Below, in pieces: positions 1 through 7,911 of a stretch of DNA of 64,000 nucleotides (positions are counted from its first letter, which is position 1; the number at the start of each line of letters is the position of its first letter). The notes beneath the pieces were generated by a model. It was not told the origin of the DNA. It searched no databases and worked only from the letters and a program-made list of their open reading frames with translations. This DNA is from Lentibacillus amyloliquefaciens (lineage in GTDB: Bacteria; Bacillota; Bacilli; Bacillales; Amphibacillaceae): NCBI RefSeq assembly GCF_001307805.1, contig NZ_CP013862.1, positions 3,410,001 to 3,474,000 on the forward strand. Reading direction: 5' to 3'. A program made the position numbers and the translations under genes.

Positions 1-60
1 ATCGGTATGGTAGAACCGCGCCTGTAAAAACGTTTGTGCGCGAATTCCCTCATACAGCAT
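1..60 (-). CDS. possible 5' end of an unidentified gene, cut by window edge
   Basis: An open frame with ATG at 60 (or in-frame GTG at 75) runs off the left edge. An AAGGTG purine tract lies about 13 bases before the ATG. Only about 20 codons are visible, beginning MLYEGIRAQTF, and I do not recognise the family. The frame is closed by a stop just upstream of the GTG. It could be chance. Confidence 0.3.
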   Translation of the reverse strand, partial: MLYEGIRAQTFLQARFYHTD

Positions 61-65
61 TTCTA

Positions 66-94
66 TTGTTTTCACCTTGATTTTTTTCTATAAT
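66..94 (+). promoter_or_regulatory. candidate sigma-A promoter of the tRNA gene
   Basis: TTGTTT, 17-bp spacer, then TATAAT at 89-94. The -10 ends 25 bases before the mature tRNA 5' end, which fits a short-leader tRNA transcript. The region is very AT-rich, so other -10 matches exist. Confidence 0.5.
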
Positions 95-119
95 ATAAAA
101 TATAAAAAGCTTCATTGAA

Positions 120-193
120 CGGGACGTAGCTCAGCTTGGTAGAGCACTAGCATGGGGTGCTAGGGGTCGCAGGTTCGAATCCTGTCGTCCCGA
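120..193 (+). tRNA. tRNA-Pro (anticodon GGG)
   Basis: A complete cloverleaf can be drawn: acceptor CGGGACG pairs perfectly with CGTCCCG, followed by discriminator A. The D arm contains AGCTCAGCTTGGTAGAGC. The anticodon stem CTAGC/GCTAG encloses the loop ATGGGGT, giving anticodon GGG. The T loop is TTCGAAT. C1-G72 is typical of bacterial proline tRNAs. CCA is not encoded. This is the GGG isoacceptor reading CCC/CCU, beside the UGG species that Bacilli normally carry. Confidence 0.95.
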
Positions 194-408
194 TATTTTA
201 CTGCAATACGTTGATAGTAGTATTGAATGGAGTGGCATAAATCTGATTATACGGTGTGTGAAATGGATTGGGGATTTCCACTTTAATTGCTTTTTATTAA
301 TGTAATTGTTAGGGTCCGAGTGCTTTGTTGATAAGATGGTTAATCGAAATTATTCATGTTATAACGATAGAAGAACTTTCCATGATGCTATGCAGCGTGA
401 TTTAACAA

Positions 409-438
409 AAGGCCTTCTCTATGAAACAAGAAGGCCTT
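409..438 (-). terminator. rho-independent terminator of the homocysteine methyltransferase gene
   Basis: A 10-bp perfect stem AAGGCCTTCT/AGAAGGCCTT with a 10-base loop lies just past the stop codon at 453. On the minus strand it is followed by TTTTGTT. Confidence 0.8.
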
Positions 439-452
439 AAGCAAATTTCAGA

Positions 453-1502
453 TTATGCTTTCTGTCGGTAATTCCGGTTATGTTCTTTAAGTGTTTCATC
501 TTTTCCGAACAAAAAGTGTTTCTCCATGTTAGGGGAGTACTTCGAGTTGATCGTCTCCACACCTGCTGCTTCAGCGACGGCACGCAGCATAGCCGGTGAT
601 GCCCCGCAGCATAAACCGATGTAGTTAACCCCGATATCTTTAGCTTCTTTTGCCCACTCAGCTAGTTCATAGCGATTATGATACAGCGGGTCAAGTGCCG
701 TCGGGAATGTTGTTTCCAACGGCAAATGGCAGCTGCATCCGCCATCAGGCAGGTTAAAAAATGTCGGATGCTCGTCGGTTGTCCGGTAAGGAATTGGCAA
801 ACCGCCGACATAGCCGCTCACATTGTTCCGTATTTCAGCGAGATATGGCTGCATGGTGTCAGGACCGCGGAAACAGTTCATGCCAACAACCAATGCGCCT
901 TGTTCAGACAGTTGTTTACAAGATTGTTCAACCGTATAGCCGTCCCGTAGAATGTTTTCGCCCATCAGCCCCATTGTAATGACAGCAGGCAGGTTCTGTT
1001 TACGGATTTCTTCAAGCGCGATCTGTGCTTCTTCATGATAATAGAATGTTTCTCCATTTACGAAGTCAACGCCTTCTTCCTTGCACCATTTCACCATTTC
1101 GGCAAAGATCGTTCTCACGTGTTCCTTTGATTCGGCATCTTCCGGATCAAATAGATTTGTATTGGAAATATTACCGGCTACCAATGCTTCCTCGGTCGGA
1201 TGCTCTTTGGCGACTTCTTTTGCCAGACAAATAGCATTTCGGTTTAATGGCTCCAGCAGTTCTTCTTTGCCGATAATGCGCATTTTTTCACGATGGGCAT
1301 TATAGGTAAAAGCTAATACGACATCTGAACCTGCATTCATATAATCCCTGTATGCCTGTTTCAATGCCCCGGGGTTATCCAGTGCCACTTCCGGAACGAA
1401 TGAGCCGGCCTGCAAATAGCCTCTTCGTTCCAGCTCAAATAAATAGCCTTCTCCTGCAATCACTGTTCCTTCCTGCAATCGTTCTTCCAAACTACGCTTC
1501 AT
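453..1502 (-). CDS. homocysteine S-methyltransferase family protein (BHMT-like)
   Basis: A 349-residue single-domain homocysteine methyltransferase of the MetH-N/BHMT superfamily. The zinc-binding cysteines expected of this barrel are present: C210 in GMNCFRG and C298-C299 in GLCCGASP. The catalytic-barrel motif VNGETF lies near residue 150. It should transfer a methyl group to homocysteine to make methionine. Betaine is a reasonable donor in a salt-tolerant Bacillus, but S-methylmethionine cannot be excluded from sequence alone. It has no B12 or folate domains. The gene stands alone, with an S-box riboswitch and terminator in its leader (1587-1730) and its own promoter, so it is made when S-adenosylmethionine is low. 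That independently supports a role in methionine synthesis. The start ATG follows a GGGAGG ribosome site. Confidence 0.88.
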   Translation of the reverse strand: MKRSLEERLQEGTVIAGEGYLFELERRGYLQAGSFVPEVALDNPGALKQAYRDYMNAGSDVVLAFTYNAHREKMRIIGKEELLEPLNRNAICLAKEVAKEHPTEEALVAGNISNTNLFDPEDAESKEHVRTIFAEMVKWCKEEGVDFVNGETFYYHEEAQIALEEIRKQNLPAVITMGLMGENILRDGYTVEQSCKQLSEQGALVVGMNCFRGPDTMQPYLAEIRNNVSGYVGGLPIPYRTTDEHPTFFNLPDGGCSCHLPLETTFPTALDPLYHNRYELAEWAKEAKDIGVNYIGLCCGASPAMLRAVAEAAGVETINSKYSPNMEKHFLFGKDETLKEHNRNYRQKA

Positions 1503-1586
1503 TGTGTTGTCCTCCCTTTATTTTTATCTGGTTTACTTCTAAATGGTTAAAATATCTCTTGAATGGTCTGTGTTATGACCAACATG

Positions 1587-1618
1587 AAAAACCCCCTTCT
1601 TAAAATAAGAAGAGGGTT
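1587..1618 (-). terminator. S-box leader terminator
   Basis: On the minus strand AACCCTCTTCTTA pairs with TAAGAAGGGGGTT around a short loop and is followed by TTTTT. The 5' arm is also complementary to the 3' side of the aptamer P1 stem (TAAGAAGAG), which is the alternative antiterminator pairing. Confidence 0.88.
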
Positions 1619-1625
1619 CGCTTAC

Positions 1626-1730
1626 AATACTCTTCTTATCTTCTAGCGTTAAGCTACTGGAATTAGCACAGTACAAATGTCTGGTGCTGAGGCTTCGATG
1701 GGCCAGTCCCTCCACCTCTCTGGATAAGAA
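1626..1730 (-). promoter_or_regulatory. SAM-I (S-box) riboswitch aptamer
   Basis: Read on the minus strand it begins TTCTTATCCAGAGAGGTGG, followed by AGGGACTGGCCC, then GAAGCC and a GCTAATTCC-type junction. It ends in AGATAAGAA, which closes P1 with the first bases. These are the hallmark conserved blocks of the S-box. The P1 3' strand can pair either within the aptamer or with the terminator 5' arm, so SAM binding frees the terminator and shuts off the downstream methyltransferase gene. Confidence 0.93.
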
Positions 1731-1759
1731 ATTGAATTATTCAATTATTATAGTTATAT

Positions 1760-1788
1760 ACGATACAGTTATTTTAGTGGGGTGTCAA
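1760..1788 (-). promoter_or_regulatory. sigma-A promoter for the S-box transcript
   Basis: On the minus strand a consensus TTGACA (1783-1788) is followed after 17 bp by TATCGT (1760-1765), about 30 bases before the aptamer. Confidence 0.65.
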
Positions 1789-1926
1789 GATGAAATTTGC
1801 AAAAAAGGAAAGGCTTATCTTGATTTTTTCTCAAAGCGATAAATAGAACAAGGTAATGGGAACAATAGCATGAATTATGGGATACCGCTTAATACTTAAA
1901 TAAAATGACACTTATATCATTTTTTC

Positions 1927-1955
1927 TTTAAAAATAATTTATTGCAGTATATAAT
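1927..1955 (+). promoter_or_regulatory. candidate promoter for the DUF/XRE-IrrE pair
   Basis: TTTAAA (1927-1932), 17 bp, then consensus TATAAT (1950-1955). It lies 36 bases before the ATG of the next gene. Confidence 0.55.
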
Positions 1956-1990
1956 AAGAAGCACCAATAGATGATAGGGAGAGGGGTTTG

Positions 1991-2779
1991 ATGGAAAAGT
2001 ATAGGATGGGTTCCACCATGAATCAGTCGGTTGTTAATGGTATTCTTCAAGGTTATAAGAACTATATTGAAGAAAGAAAAGCCAAAAAAGAAGAGATGCA
2101 CATCAGTACTGCTTATGCGTGGGTTAAAGGGAATCATATTGATGATCAGACCGCTGAAGAATGTAAAGAATCAGGAATAAGTTTTACGAAAGCAAAAGCT
2201 GGATATACTTGGGGCTACCTTCAATTCAACATTGATAACGACAAAAGAATGTTCATTATAAAAAATGCCAAATACTTTGATGAAGATGATTTTCCACATA
2301 GGAAAGACGTACGTGGTCAAAAGCATAAAGCGTCAGACAAGGAAACTTATCTTAAAAGATTATCCCGGATTAACAGTAATGTTGACTTTCCTGAAGAACC
2401 GACACTTTTCCCGGAAGAAAAGGAAAATAAGATCATGAGTATTTTTGGTGATGAGACGTTAAAAGAATTGGAAGATCCTCAAGCTCGTGAACTTGAGTAT
2501 AAGTTCAATCAATTCTACATCATCACCTACGAGATAGATGAATCGTTTGCTATTTCAAACATTAGAATGCTGATGCCGAATCCAGATAACGATAAGGCAT
2601 ACGAGGTTGAAAACCTTTCAAAGTTTATAGGCACTTCTACAGTTACCTTTGATGAAAATGATTATGAGGCGCTGGCTGAAGATGGCTTTGATGTACCAGA
2701 CACACCCGCAGCAACTGAATATGATATTGTACTGCAAGAAGAATTATTTGATGACGATAAAAAGGGAGAAGAGAAATGA
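1991..2779 (+). CDS. uncharacterised protein, possibly DUF5986 family
   Basis: A soluble, charged protein of 262 residues with no membrane segment or signal peptide. The N-terminal half carries AWVKGNHID and GYTWGYLQFNI near residues 44-80, then a basic KRMFIIKNAKYF stretch. The C-terminal end is strongly acidic. I recall this pattern in Bacillus proteins labelled DUF5986, but that match is from memory and uncertain. ATG at 1991 is chosen because GGGAGAGGGG lies 6 bases upstream; a TTG at 1988 is also in frame. It is followed after 33 bases by an XRE/ImmA-IrrE regulator on the same transcript. The two probably act together, perhaps as the regulator and its target or partner. No biochemical function is established. 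Confidence 0.6.
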   Translation: MEKYRMGSTMNQSVVNGILQGYKNYIEERKAKKEEMHISTAYAWVKGNHIDDQTAEECKESGISFTKAKAGYTWGYLQFNIDNDKRMFIIKNAKYFDEDDFPHRKDVRGQKHKASDKETYLKRLSRINSNVDFPEEPTLFPEEKENKIMSIFGDETLKELEDPQARELEYKFNQFYIITYEIDESFAISNIRMLMPNPDNDKAYEVENLSKFIGTSTVTFDENDYEALAEDGFDVPDTPAATEYDIVLQEELFDDDKKGEEK

Positions 2780-2812
2780 TCTCTATCTCTCTTCGAAGAG
2801 GAGGGATTAGTG

Positions 2813-3994
2813 ATGTTTGTTGGCACCAACTTAACCAATATCCGTATTCTCCATGGGTTCACCAGAAAACAGTTGGCAGCCAGCCTGGGAATCACTGAGC
2901 AAGCAGTGTGGCAATACGAGAATGGATACGTTTCACCTAAAATGACAGTTATAAACAATCTCAAGGAAATTTTTAACGTTAAAAGTAAATATTTTTATCA
3001 AGGAAATTTTTTAAGGAAATACAAAAAGGATAATGTTAATTATAATCATATAGCCTTCAGGTCGTCACTCATAAATAGTGTGCAGAAAACGCAATTTGAA
3101 GCGGCTCATATCGAAAATTTAATTGCTTTTCTTGATTTCATCAATAGAAAATTGCTGCTGCCTGAGAATAGACTGATAAAATTGCGCAATTATGTAATCG
3201 AAATGATAGCTTATTCAGACAGCAGAGAAGAGGGAATCAAAAGAGCGGCAGCGTACGCCAGAGATTTTTTGGGCCTGAGTAATAAAAATAACCACAATCT
3301 GTTGTTTCTGCTTGAGAAAAATGGTGCATTTATTTTTGAAAAAGCGATAGGTGATAAAATAGATGCTTATAGTTTATGGTCCATTGATGAAAAGCCATAC
3401 ATGATGTTAGGCAATTTAAAGAAATCAGCTGCAAGACGAAATTTTGATTTAGCTCATGAACTAGGTCATTTACTGTTACATTACAAGGTGGAGTTTGCGT
3501 TACATGATAAGAAACATCTTAGGGAATGCGAACATGAAGCCAATTTATTTGCTGGAGCTTTTTTATTGCCTGAACAGGAATTCATTGGGGATTTTCAACT
3601 TATTTCAAAGGTTTCGCATCCAGATTCGTATCTTGAGTTAAAGCGGAAATGGATGGTATCTATTCAAGCCATGGCGTTTCGGGCGCACTCCCTGCAATTG
3701 ATTTCTTATCAACAATACCGGTATTTTAATATTATGCTGAATCGACTTAAATATAAAGAAATCGAACCGCTTGATCGGGAGTTACAGGTGCCTCGGCCTG
3801 GAAAAATAAAGAGTATACTCCAATTACTGTTTGAAAAGAAATATTTATCCTTAGAAGAGTTAGTAGACTCAATGGAAGTTGATATTGGCTATTTGACAAA
3901 CTTGACTGGTATAGAATCAAACTTTTTTAAACAATACCAATCACAGCAAGCGCAGCAGTTTTCAATCACGGATTTGGATTATAAAGTTAATTAA
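2813..3994 (+). CDS. XRE-family HTH / ImmA-IrrE metallopeptidase regulator
   Basis: About 393 residues. Residues 7-60 form a Cro/C1-type helix-turn-helix (RKQLAASLGITEQAVWQYENG). A linker of about 100 residues follows, then an ImmA/IrrE-type zinc peptidase domain with H-E-L-G-H at about residues 216-220 and a downstream EHEANLFAGAFLLP helix carrying the third ligand. In this family the protease cleaves a transcription repressor (ImmR in ICEBs1, DdrO in Deinococcus). Here the DNA-binding and protease parts are one polypeptide. The start is ATG 2813, or GTG 2810, behind GAAGAGGAGGG. There are no integrase or phage genes nearby, so this is not an obvious mobile-element module. The partner gene directly upstream is the likely functional companion. 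Confidence 0.8.
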   Translation: MFVGTNLTNIRILHGFTRKQLAASLGITEQAVWQYENGYVSPKMTVINNLKEIFNVKSKYFYQGNFLRKYKKDNVNYNHIAFRSSLINSVQKTQFEAAHIENLIAFLDFINRKLLLPENRLIKLRNYVIEMIAYSDSREEGIKRAAAYARDFLGLSNKNNHNLLFLLEKNGAFIFEKAIGDKIDAYSLWSIDEKPYMMLGNLKKSAARRNFDLAHELGHLLLHYKVEFALHDKKHLRECEHEANLFAGAFLLPEQEFIGDFQLISKVSHPDSYLELKRKWMVSIQAMAFRAHSLQLISYQQYRYFNIMLNRLKYKEIEPLDRELQVPRPGKIKSILQLLFEKKYLSLEELVDSMEVDIGYLTNLTGIESNFFKQYQSQQAQQFSITDLDYKVN

Positions 3995-4115
3995 GTGTGG
4001 TTGTTCTTATCTACCCACGACCTGGAAACGTGTTATAATTAAAAAAAGATTCTGGTTTGGTCGTGAGCTAAGCATCCAATTTCAACCAATAATCAGACTG
4101 AAAAGGGGTTCGCGC

Positions 4116-5255
4116 ATGTTTATACACTCAACTAAAAAGATGCTTGACCACTTGAAGGTAAAGCCTGAAATTGCGACAGAACAGACGGATGGGAATGCGT
4201 CTTTTTCCTGGCATGCCAACGTAATCCGGCTGAATCGCAAGCAGTCGGTTGTTTTCATGAATGACAAAAGCCAATACGTGATTGTGTTATATGGGGTGCG
4301 TGCAAAGGACTTTTCCCGGATGGATTCATTATTTGAACAAGCACTCCGAATGGTTTGGAGCGCAGAGGGCATGAAGGAGAATGTGATTGATGATTACCTC
4401 AAGCAAGCAGGGGAGATACAATTCGCAAAAACGAAAAACCGCAGCCTGGTTGCCAGGTTAAATCAAGCCTGCCAAAGCATTCCGTTTTTTGAGGATGAAC
4501 TGAACACGGGACAATTGATCCAGCCGGAGTTGAGTTTGCTTGCAAGCCGCCATTTGGTCGGTGTGGGAAAAGGTGAATATGCCCACCCGAATGAGATGTT
4601 ATATGAAGACTTGAGGCAGCTGTCAGGTGAGGAAATTTTCAGTGTGAGAGCAGTGGAAATGAATGTCCGGCTGATGCTGGAAGAGAAACATGTCCGGCGC
4701 CGGTTAATTGTCCCTTTGAACCGGACTTTCCGGCAATTGCACAAGATATTACAGACGGCTTTTGGATGGTGGGATTATCATCTGCATGAATTTTTTGTGT
4801 TTGATAATCACGGAACAAACGTTAGTCTGTCCAACAATCATCCGGGTTTGATGGCTGATGGCACGAAAGCGATTGTCAATCTCGTCGACAATGAAGAGGC
4901 GTTTGACTATTCTGATGAGATCCCGATGAAACTGGAAACTGGCACCAAATTGACAGATTACCTTCCTGAAGCCAAACAGTTAATTTACGTATACGATTTG
5001 GGTGATGATTGGCGCCACCGGATTGAAGTGACGGATGTGATTGAAAATTACACTTCCAACTATCCTGTTTGCCTGGATGGAGAAGGCGACGCACCACCGG
5101 AGGACGTCGGCGGTGAGGGAGGGTATCTGAAATTCCTGGAGATCATGGACGACCCGAATCACCCGGAGCATGACGATATGAAGCAATGGGCTCGAAGTCA
5201 ATTGTATACTTCTTTTGACTTAACGAGAGTAAACCATATTTTAAAAGCACGATGA
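4116..5255 (+). CDS. DUF6933 - plasmid pRiA4b ORF-3 (PRiA4_ORF3) fusion protein
   Basis: A 379-residue two-domain protein. Residues 1-95 (MFIHSTKKMLDHL, SWHANVIRLNRKQSVVFMND) look like the DUF6933 domain. The C-terminal 180 residues match the PRiA4_ORF3 fold, with LHKILQTAFGWWDYHLHEF, YVYDLGDDWRHRIEV and a terminal GEGGYLKFLEIMDDPNHPEH motif. PRiA4_ORF3 proteins are common passenger genes of mobile elements and plasmids. Their biochemical role is unknown. The gene has its own leader, with a TATAAT-like box near 4034 and AAAAGGGG before the ATG. A remnant of what looks like a second PRiA4_ORF3 gene follows immediately. Confidence 0.72.
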   Translation: MFIHSTKKMLDHLKVKPEIATEQTDGNASFSWHANVIRLNRKQSVVFMNDKSQYVIVLYGVRAKDFSRMDSLFEQALRMVWSAEGMKENVIDDYLKQAGEIQFAKTKNRSLVARLNQACQSIPFFEDELNTGQLIQPELSLLASRHLVGVGKGEYAHPNEMLYEDLRQLSGEEIFSVRAVEMNVRLMLEEKHVRRRLIVPLNRTFRQLHKILQTAFGWWDYHLHEFFVFDNHGTNVSLSNNHPGLMADGTKAIVNLVDNEEAFDYSDEIPMKLETGTKLTDYLPEAKQLIYVYDLGDDWRHRIEVTDVIENYTSNYPVCLDGEGDAPPEDVGGEGGYLKFLEIMDDPNHPEHDDMKQWARSQLYTSFDLTRVNHILKAR

Positions 5256-5296
5256 CACGTTGCTATAAGGCCGGATATCACAGCAGGGCATGACGG

Positions 5297-5488
5297 TTGC
5301 CGAGTTTCGCTATATTGCAGGAATTGCATTCGTTGATTCAGGAAGCTTTCGCATTTAATGATGATCATCTTTACAGCTTCTTTATGGATGGCAAACGATT
5401 CGGTAAAGGCGTGTATCATTCGCCGATGAACAACGAGGGACCATATGCCCATGATTGCTACCGGTATAACAAAAACAAGCGTCTGTGA
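5297..5488 (+). pseudogene. PRiA4_ORF3-like fragment
   Basis: About 63 codons (TTG start, no convincing ribosome site) reading LQELHSLIQEAFAFNDDHLYSFFMDG and then KGVYHSPMNNEGPYA. This matches the N-terminal motif block of a different PRiA4_ORF3 subtype. The catalogue motif YDLGDxW that should follow is absent and the frame stops early. It is best read as the remnant of a neighbouring paralogue of the preceding gene. Confidence 0.5.
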
Positions 5489-5564
5489 CATGAACCAAGC
5501 AAATCCATTTATCGACCATTAAACAATGACATACGATGATAAACAACAGAGAGGGGAAATAGCG

Positions 5565-6437
5565 ATGACAACACCCACGAAAAACGATTCTGGCAGATTA
5601 CTCGTACAATGCCCGGACGGCCCGGGAATCGTATCTGCCATTTCAACATTTTTGCTCGAACATGGTGCGAATATTATCGAATCACATCAATACACAAGCG
5701 ATCCGGATCATGGAACATTTTTTATGCGGATTGAATTTCATTGCAAGGATCTTACTGAAAAACGGTCCAAGCTGGAGAGTGACTTTGCTAAATTAGCTGA
5801 TCAATTTTCCATGGGTTATCGCTTTTCCTATCATCGTGATACCAAACGAACGGCGATTTTCGTCTCAAAAGATCCGCATTGTCTGATGGAGCTGCTCTGG
5901 GAATGGCAGAGCGATGATATGGAAACGGATATCGTCTGTGTGATCAGCAATCACGATAATGCCCGCGGGATTGTTGAGTCACAGGGGATTCCATTTCACC
6001 ATATTCCGGCAAACAAGGATATCCGGGAGCAAGCGGAAGCTGAACAAATCCGGTTGATGGAGGAATATGATGTCGATTTGCTTGTTCTGGCACGCTACAT
6101 GCAGATTTTGACACCGGCTTTCGTTGAACGTTTTCAGGACCAGATTATTAATATTCATCATTCGTTCCTGCCTGCATTTGTCGGTGCAAAACCCTATGAG
6201 CGGGCATATAACCGCGGTGTCAAACTGATTGGTGCCACATCACATTACGTTACCAATGAGTTGGATGAAGGCCCAATTATTGAGCAGGACATCGAACGCG
6301 TCGATCACAGAGACCATGTTGAGGATCTGAAAAAAATTGGCCGCAAAGTGGAGAGGCGTGTGCTTGCCCGCGCGGTGAAATGGCATCTGGAGGACAGGGT
6401 GATTGTGACGGATAATAAAACAATTGTGTTTCGGTGA
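5565..6437 (+). CDS. purU: formyltetrahydrofolate deformylase
   Basis: A 290-residue enzyme hydrolysing 10-formyl-THF to formate and THF, which balances the one-carbon pool. Residues 10-90 form an ACT domain (LLVQCPDGPGIVSAISTFL). Residues 93-285 form the formyltransferase domain with the catalytic triad N196 and H198 (NIHHSFLPAF) and D234 (NELDEGP). ATG 5565 is chosen because AGAGGGG lies 8 bases upstream. A longer reading from 5526 would place that site inside the coding region. It is apparently monocistronic. Confidence 0.93.
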   Translation: MTTPTKNDSGRLLVQCPDGPGIVSAISTFLLEHGANIIESHQYTSDPDHGTFFMRIEFHCKDLTEKRSKLESDFAKLADQFSMGYRFSYHRDTKRTAIFVSKDPHCLMELLWEWQSDDMETDIVCVISNHDNARGIVESQGIPFHHIPANKDIREQAEAEQIRLMEEYDVDLLVLARYMQILTPAFVERFQDQIINIHHSFLPAFVGAKPYERAYNRGVKLIGATSHYVTNELDEGPIIEQDIERVDHRDHVEDLKKIGRKVERRVLARAVKWHLEDRVIVTDNKTIVFR

Positions 6438-6546
6438 GGGGTGCTGATAGAATACTGATACTTGCATAATATTCCTAAATAGATGCAACGAAATAAACGC
6501 CTTAAGCTATAACTTGGTCAATTGGAAAAATATTCTGTGAAAACGC

Positions 6547-6575
6547 TTTACAAAAAGGGGCTTTAGACCTAATAT
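6547..6575 (+). promoter_or_regulatory. candidate promoter for the sigma-factor stub
   Basis: TTTACA (6547-6552), 17 bp, TAATAT (6570-6575). A weak cre-like sequence (TGAAAACGCTTTAC, two mismatches to consensus) overlaps the -35 at 6537-6550. Confidence 0.5.
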
Positions 6576-6700
6576 ATAACTATACTATCGGCGCAAAATT
6601 ACTTCCCAGAAGGTGGTTTGAAATTATCATGCCACTGTACAAGCATTCAGGTGATAGTGATAAAAAAAATCGGCCTGTTTGGTCGGGGGGAGATACGAAG

Positions 6701-6916
6701 ATGATCAAAAACAAAATATCGTTTGAAGTATTTTTCAAGCAGAATGAACTGAGGTTTCAATACTACATAAGGAATCTGGAAATTGGGCTGTATCATGAAT
6801 TTTTTTATGAAGGAATCGTATTCATGTGGCAGCCTTATCGGCAATATCAGCCGGATTTAGGCCCCATGGCAACCTATTTCAACTATGTTATCCGTAGACA
6901 TTTGATTAGAAATTAA
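6701..6916 (+). pseudogene. truncated sigma-70 family factor (region 2 only)
   Basis: A 71-codon frame beginning MIKNKISFEVFFKQNELRF, preceded by a strong GGGGGGAG ribosome site. YHEFFYEGIVFMWQPYRQYQPD followed by PMATYFNYVIRRHLIRN is a clear sigma region 2 pattern (compare E-F-Y-Q-E-G, W-x-A-Y-x-x-Y and F-x-x-Y-x-R). The frame then stops. Regions 3 and 4 are missing, so it cannot act as a normal sigma factor. An intact promoter and ribosome site suggest that the loss at the 3' end is recent. It lies 104 bases before the left 55-bp repeat of the mannoside island. Confidence 0.6.
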
Positions 6917-7020
6917 CGGTTGTCGTCATGCGGCAGTGTATCACGCGAATGTGAATCAGGTCGTTTATTGTATGAACCACAATTTCTGTCTGAGCTTTTG
7001 TTGTTGGGAGGAAAGCATGT

Positions 7021-7075
7021 GTTAATAGGCGGAATTGAAGCAGGAGGAACTAAAATTGTCTGTGCGGTAGGTGAC
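7021..7075 (+). repeat. left copy of 55-bp direct repeat (5' end of a ROK kinase gene)
   Basis: The 55 bases are identical to 15510-15564, the first 18 codons of the intact ROK kinase. This copy has its own GGGAGGA ribosome site and a GTG start (7021), reads MLIGGIEAGGTKIVCAVGD, and then diverges and stops at 7120. Together with the right copy it brackets the mannoside cluster. Confidence 0.9.
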
Positions 7076-7414
7076 GCTTATCTAGGCTGCCTATTCATTT
7101 CCAAATCATTGCTATATTAAGCTGTATTAAACTACGAGGGGCTATTATTATGTTAGGATTAGTAGCTTTTGTATGATTTTGTTTTATGCATGCCAGTCAG
7201 TAATCAGATAGTGGTAGAGGTTTGGTTATACAATAATTTAAATAAGATTTTAAGTATTGAATAGTGCTAAACGTCGTTCCATTTACTTAGATTCATAAAA
7301 AGGTGGACTGTCGTGTATATTTTTACCTTTGATAGTCGTATTTTCTCAAAGGGAGGTCGGCGTTTTCTTGTTGTTGTGGTGTTAAACTGTCATTATAACG
7401 AAAGGGAGTTGCCT

Positions 7415-7477
7415 ATGTCTATTTTGAGGCAATGGTTATCACAACCAAATTCGCAACATTTGTTGTGATAATCATTG
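7415..7477 (+). repeat. 16-bp inverted repeat overlapping a 17-codon frame
   Basis: CAATGGTTATCACAAC (7430-7445) and GTTGTGATAATCATTG (7462-7477) are complementary at 15 of 16 positions, with one possible G-U. A small frame, ATG 7415 to TGA 7468, sits behind AAAGGGAG and spans the left arm. No T-run follows, so it is not a terminator. It could be an operator pair, a mobile-element end or a small structured RNA. Confidence 0.45.
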
Positions 7478-7571
7478 GCCAAAGAAAAAAGACTTCTCTG
7501 AAAATATCAGCTTGGTGACGTCTATTCTTCACTTACGCTGCCACTCTCTTGAAGAGAAGTGATTCATTGCT

Positions 7572-7603
7572 GACCGAAGATACTATCCTATCTTCGGTCT
7601 TTA
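7572..7603. terminator. intrinsic terminator
   Basis: A perfect 11-bp stem GACCGAAGATA/TATCTTCGGTC with a 6-base loop, followed by TTTAATATTT. It would isolate the downstream regulator from upstream transcription. Confidence 0.7.
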
Positions 7604-7911
7604 ATATTTCTATGTATATTAGTTCACAAAATTTTTTAATTTTCATACCTGAAACCTATGTTTTTAACTAACTGAATTGCAGCGTGTGAAAGGGCGGTGA
7701 GAACTAATAAGGGATTCCAATTCATCTTGGTAGTGGAATTGACATTTGTTAATTTTTAATCTGCAACTAGCTCGGAATAATCGCTGCTCTTTACGTTTAA
7801 AAGAGCAATTATAAAATTGATTTGCTATTATTTATTGTTTAGTTGATATGCTACTTTTTTATTATATTATATCATGTTATAATATTTTGGACATTGAATG
7901 AGGTGAATTAA

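Larger units (their letters stand above)
7076..7911. other. 836-bp AT-rich stretch without a recognisable gene
   Basis: Apart from the tail of the aborted ROK frame (stop at 7120), I see no convincing coding region. It holds an inverted repeat with a 17-codon frame (7415-7477) and a terminator (7572-7603). A TATAAT at about 7879 lies 30 bases before the regulator start and may be its -10. It may be the decayed left end of the inserted segment. Confidence 0.55.

Noticed and set aside
6537..6550. cre-like TGAAAACGCTTTAC
   Set aside because: Two mismatches at the conserved CA end; the downstream gene is a truncated sigma factor with no carbon-related role, so I do not list it as a cre site.
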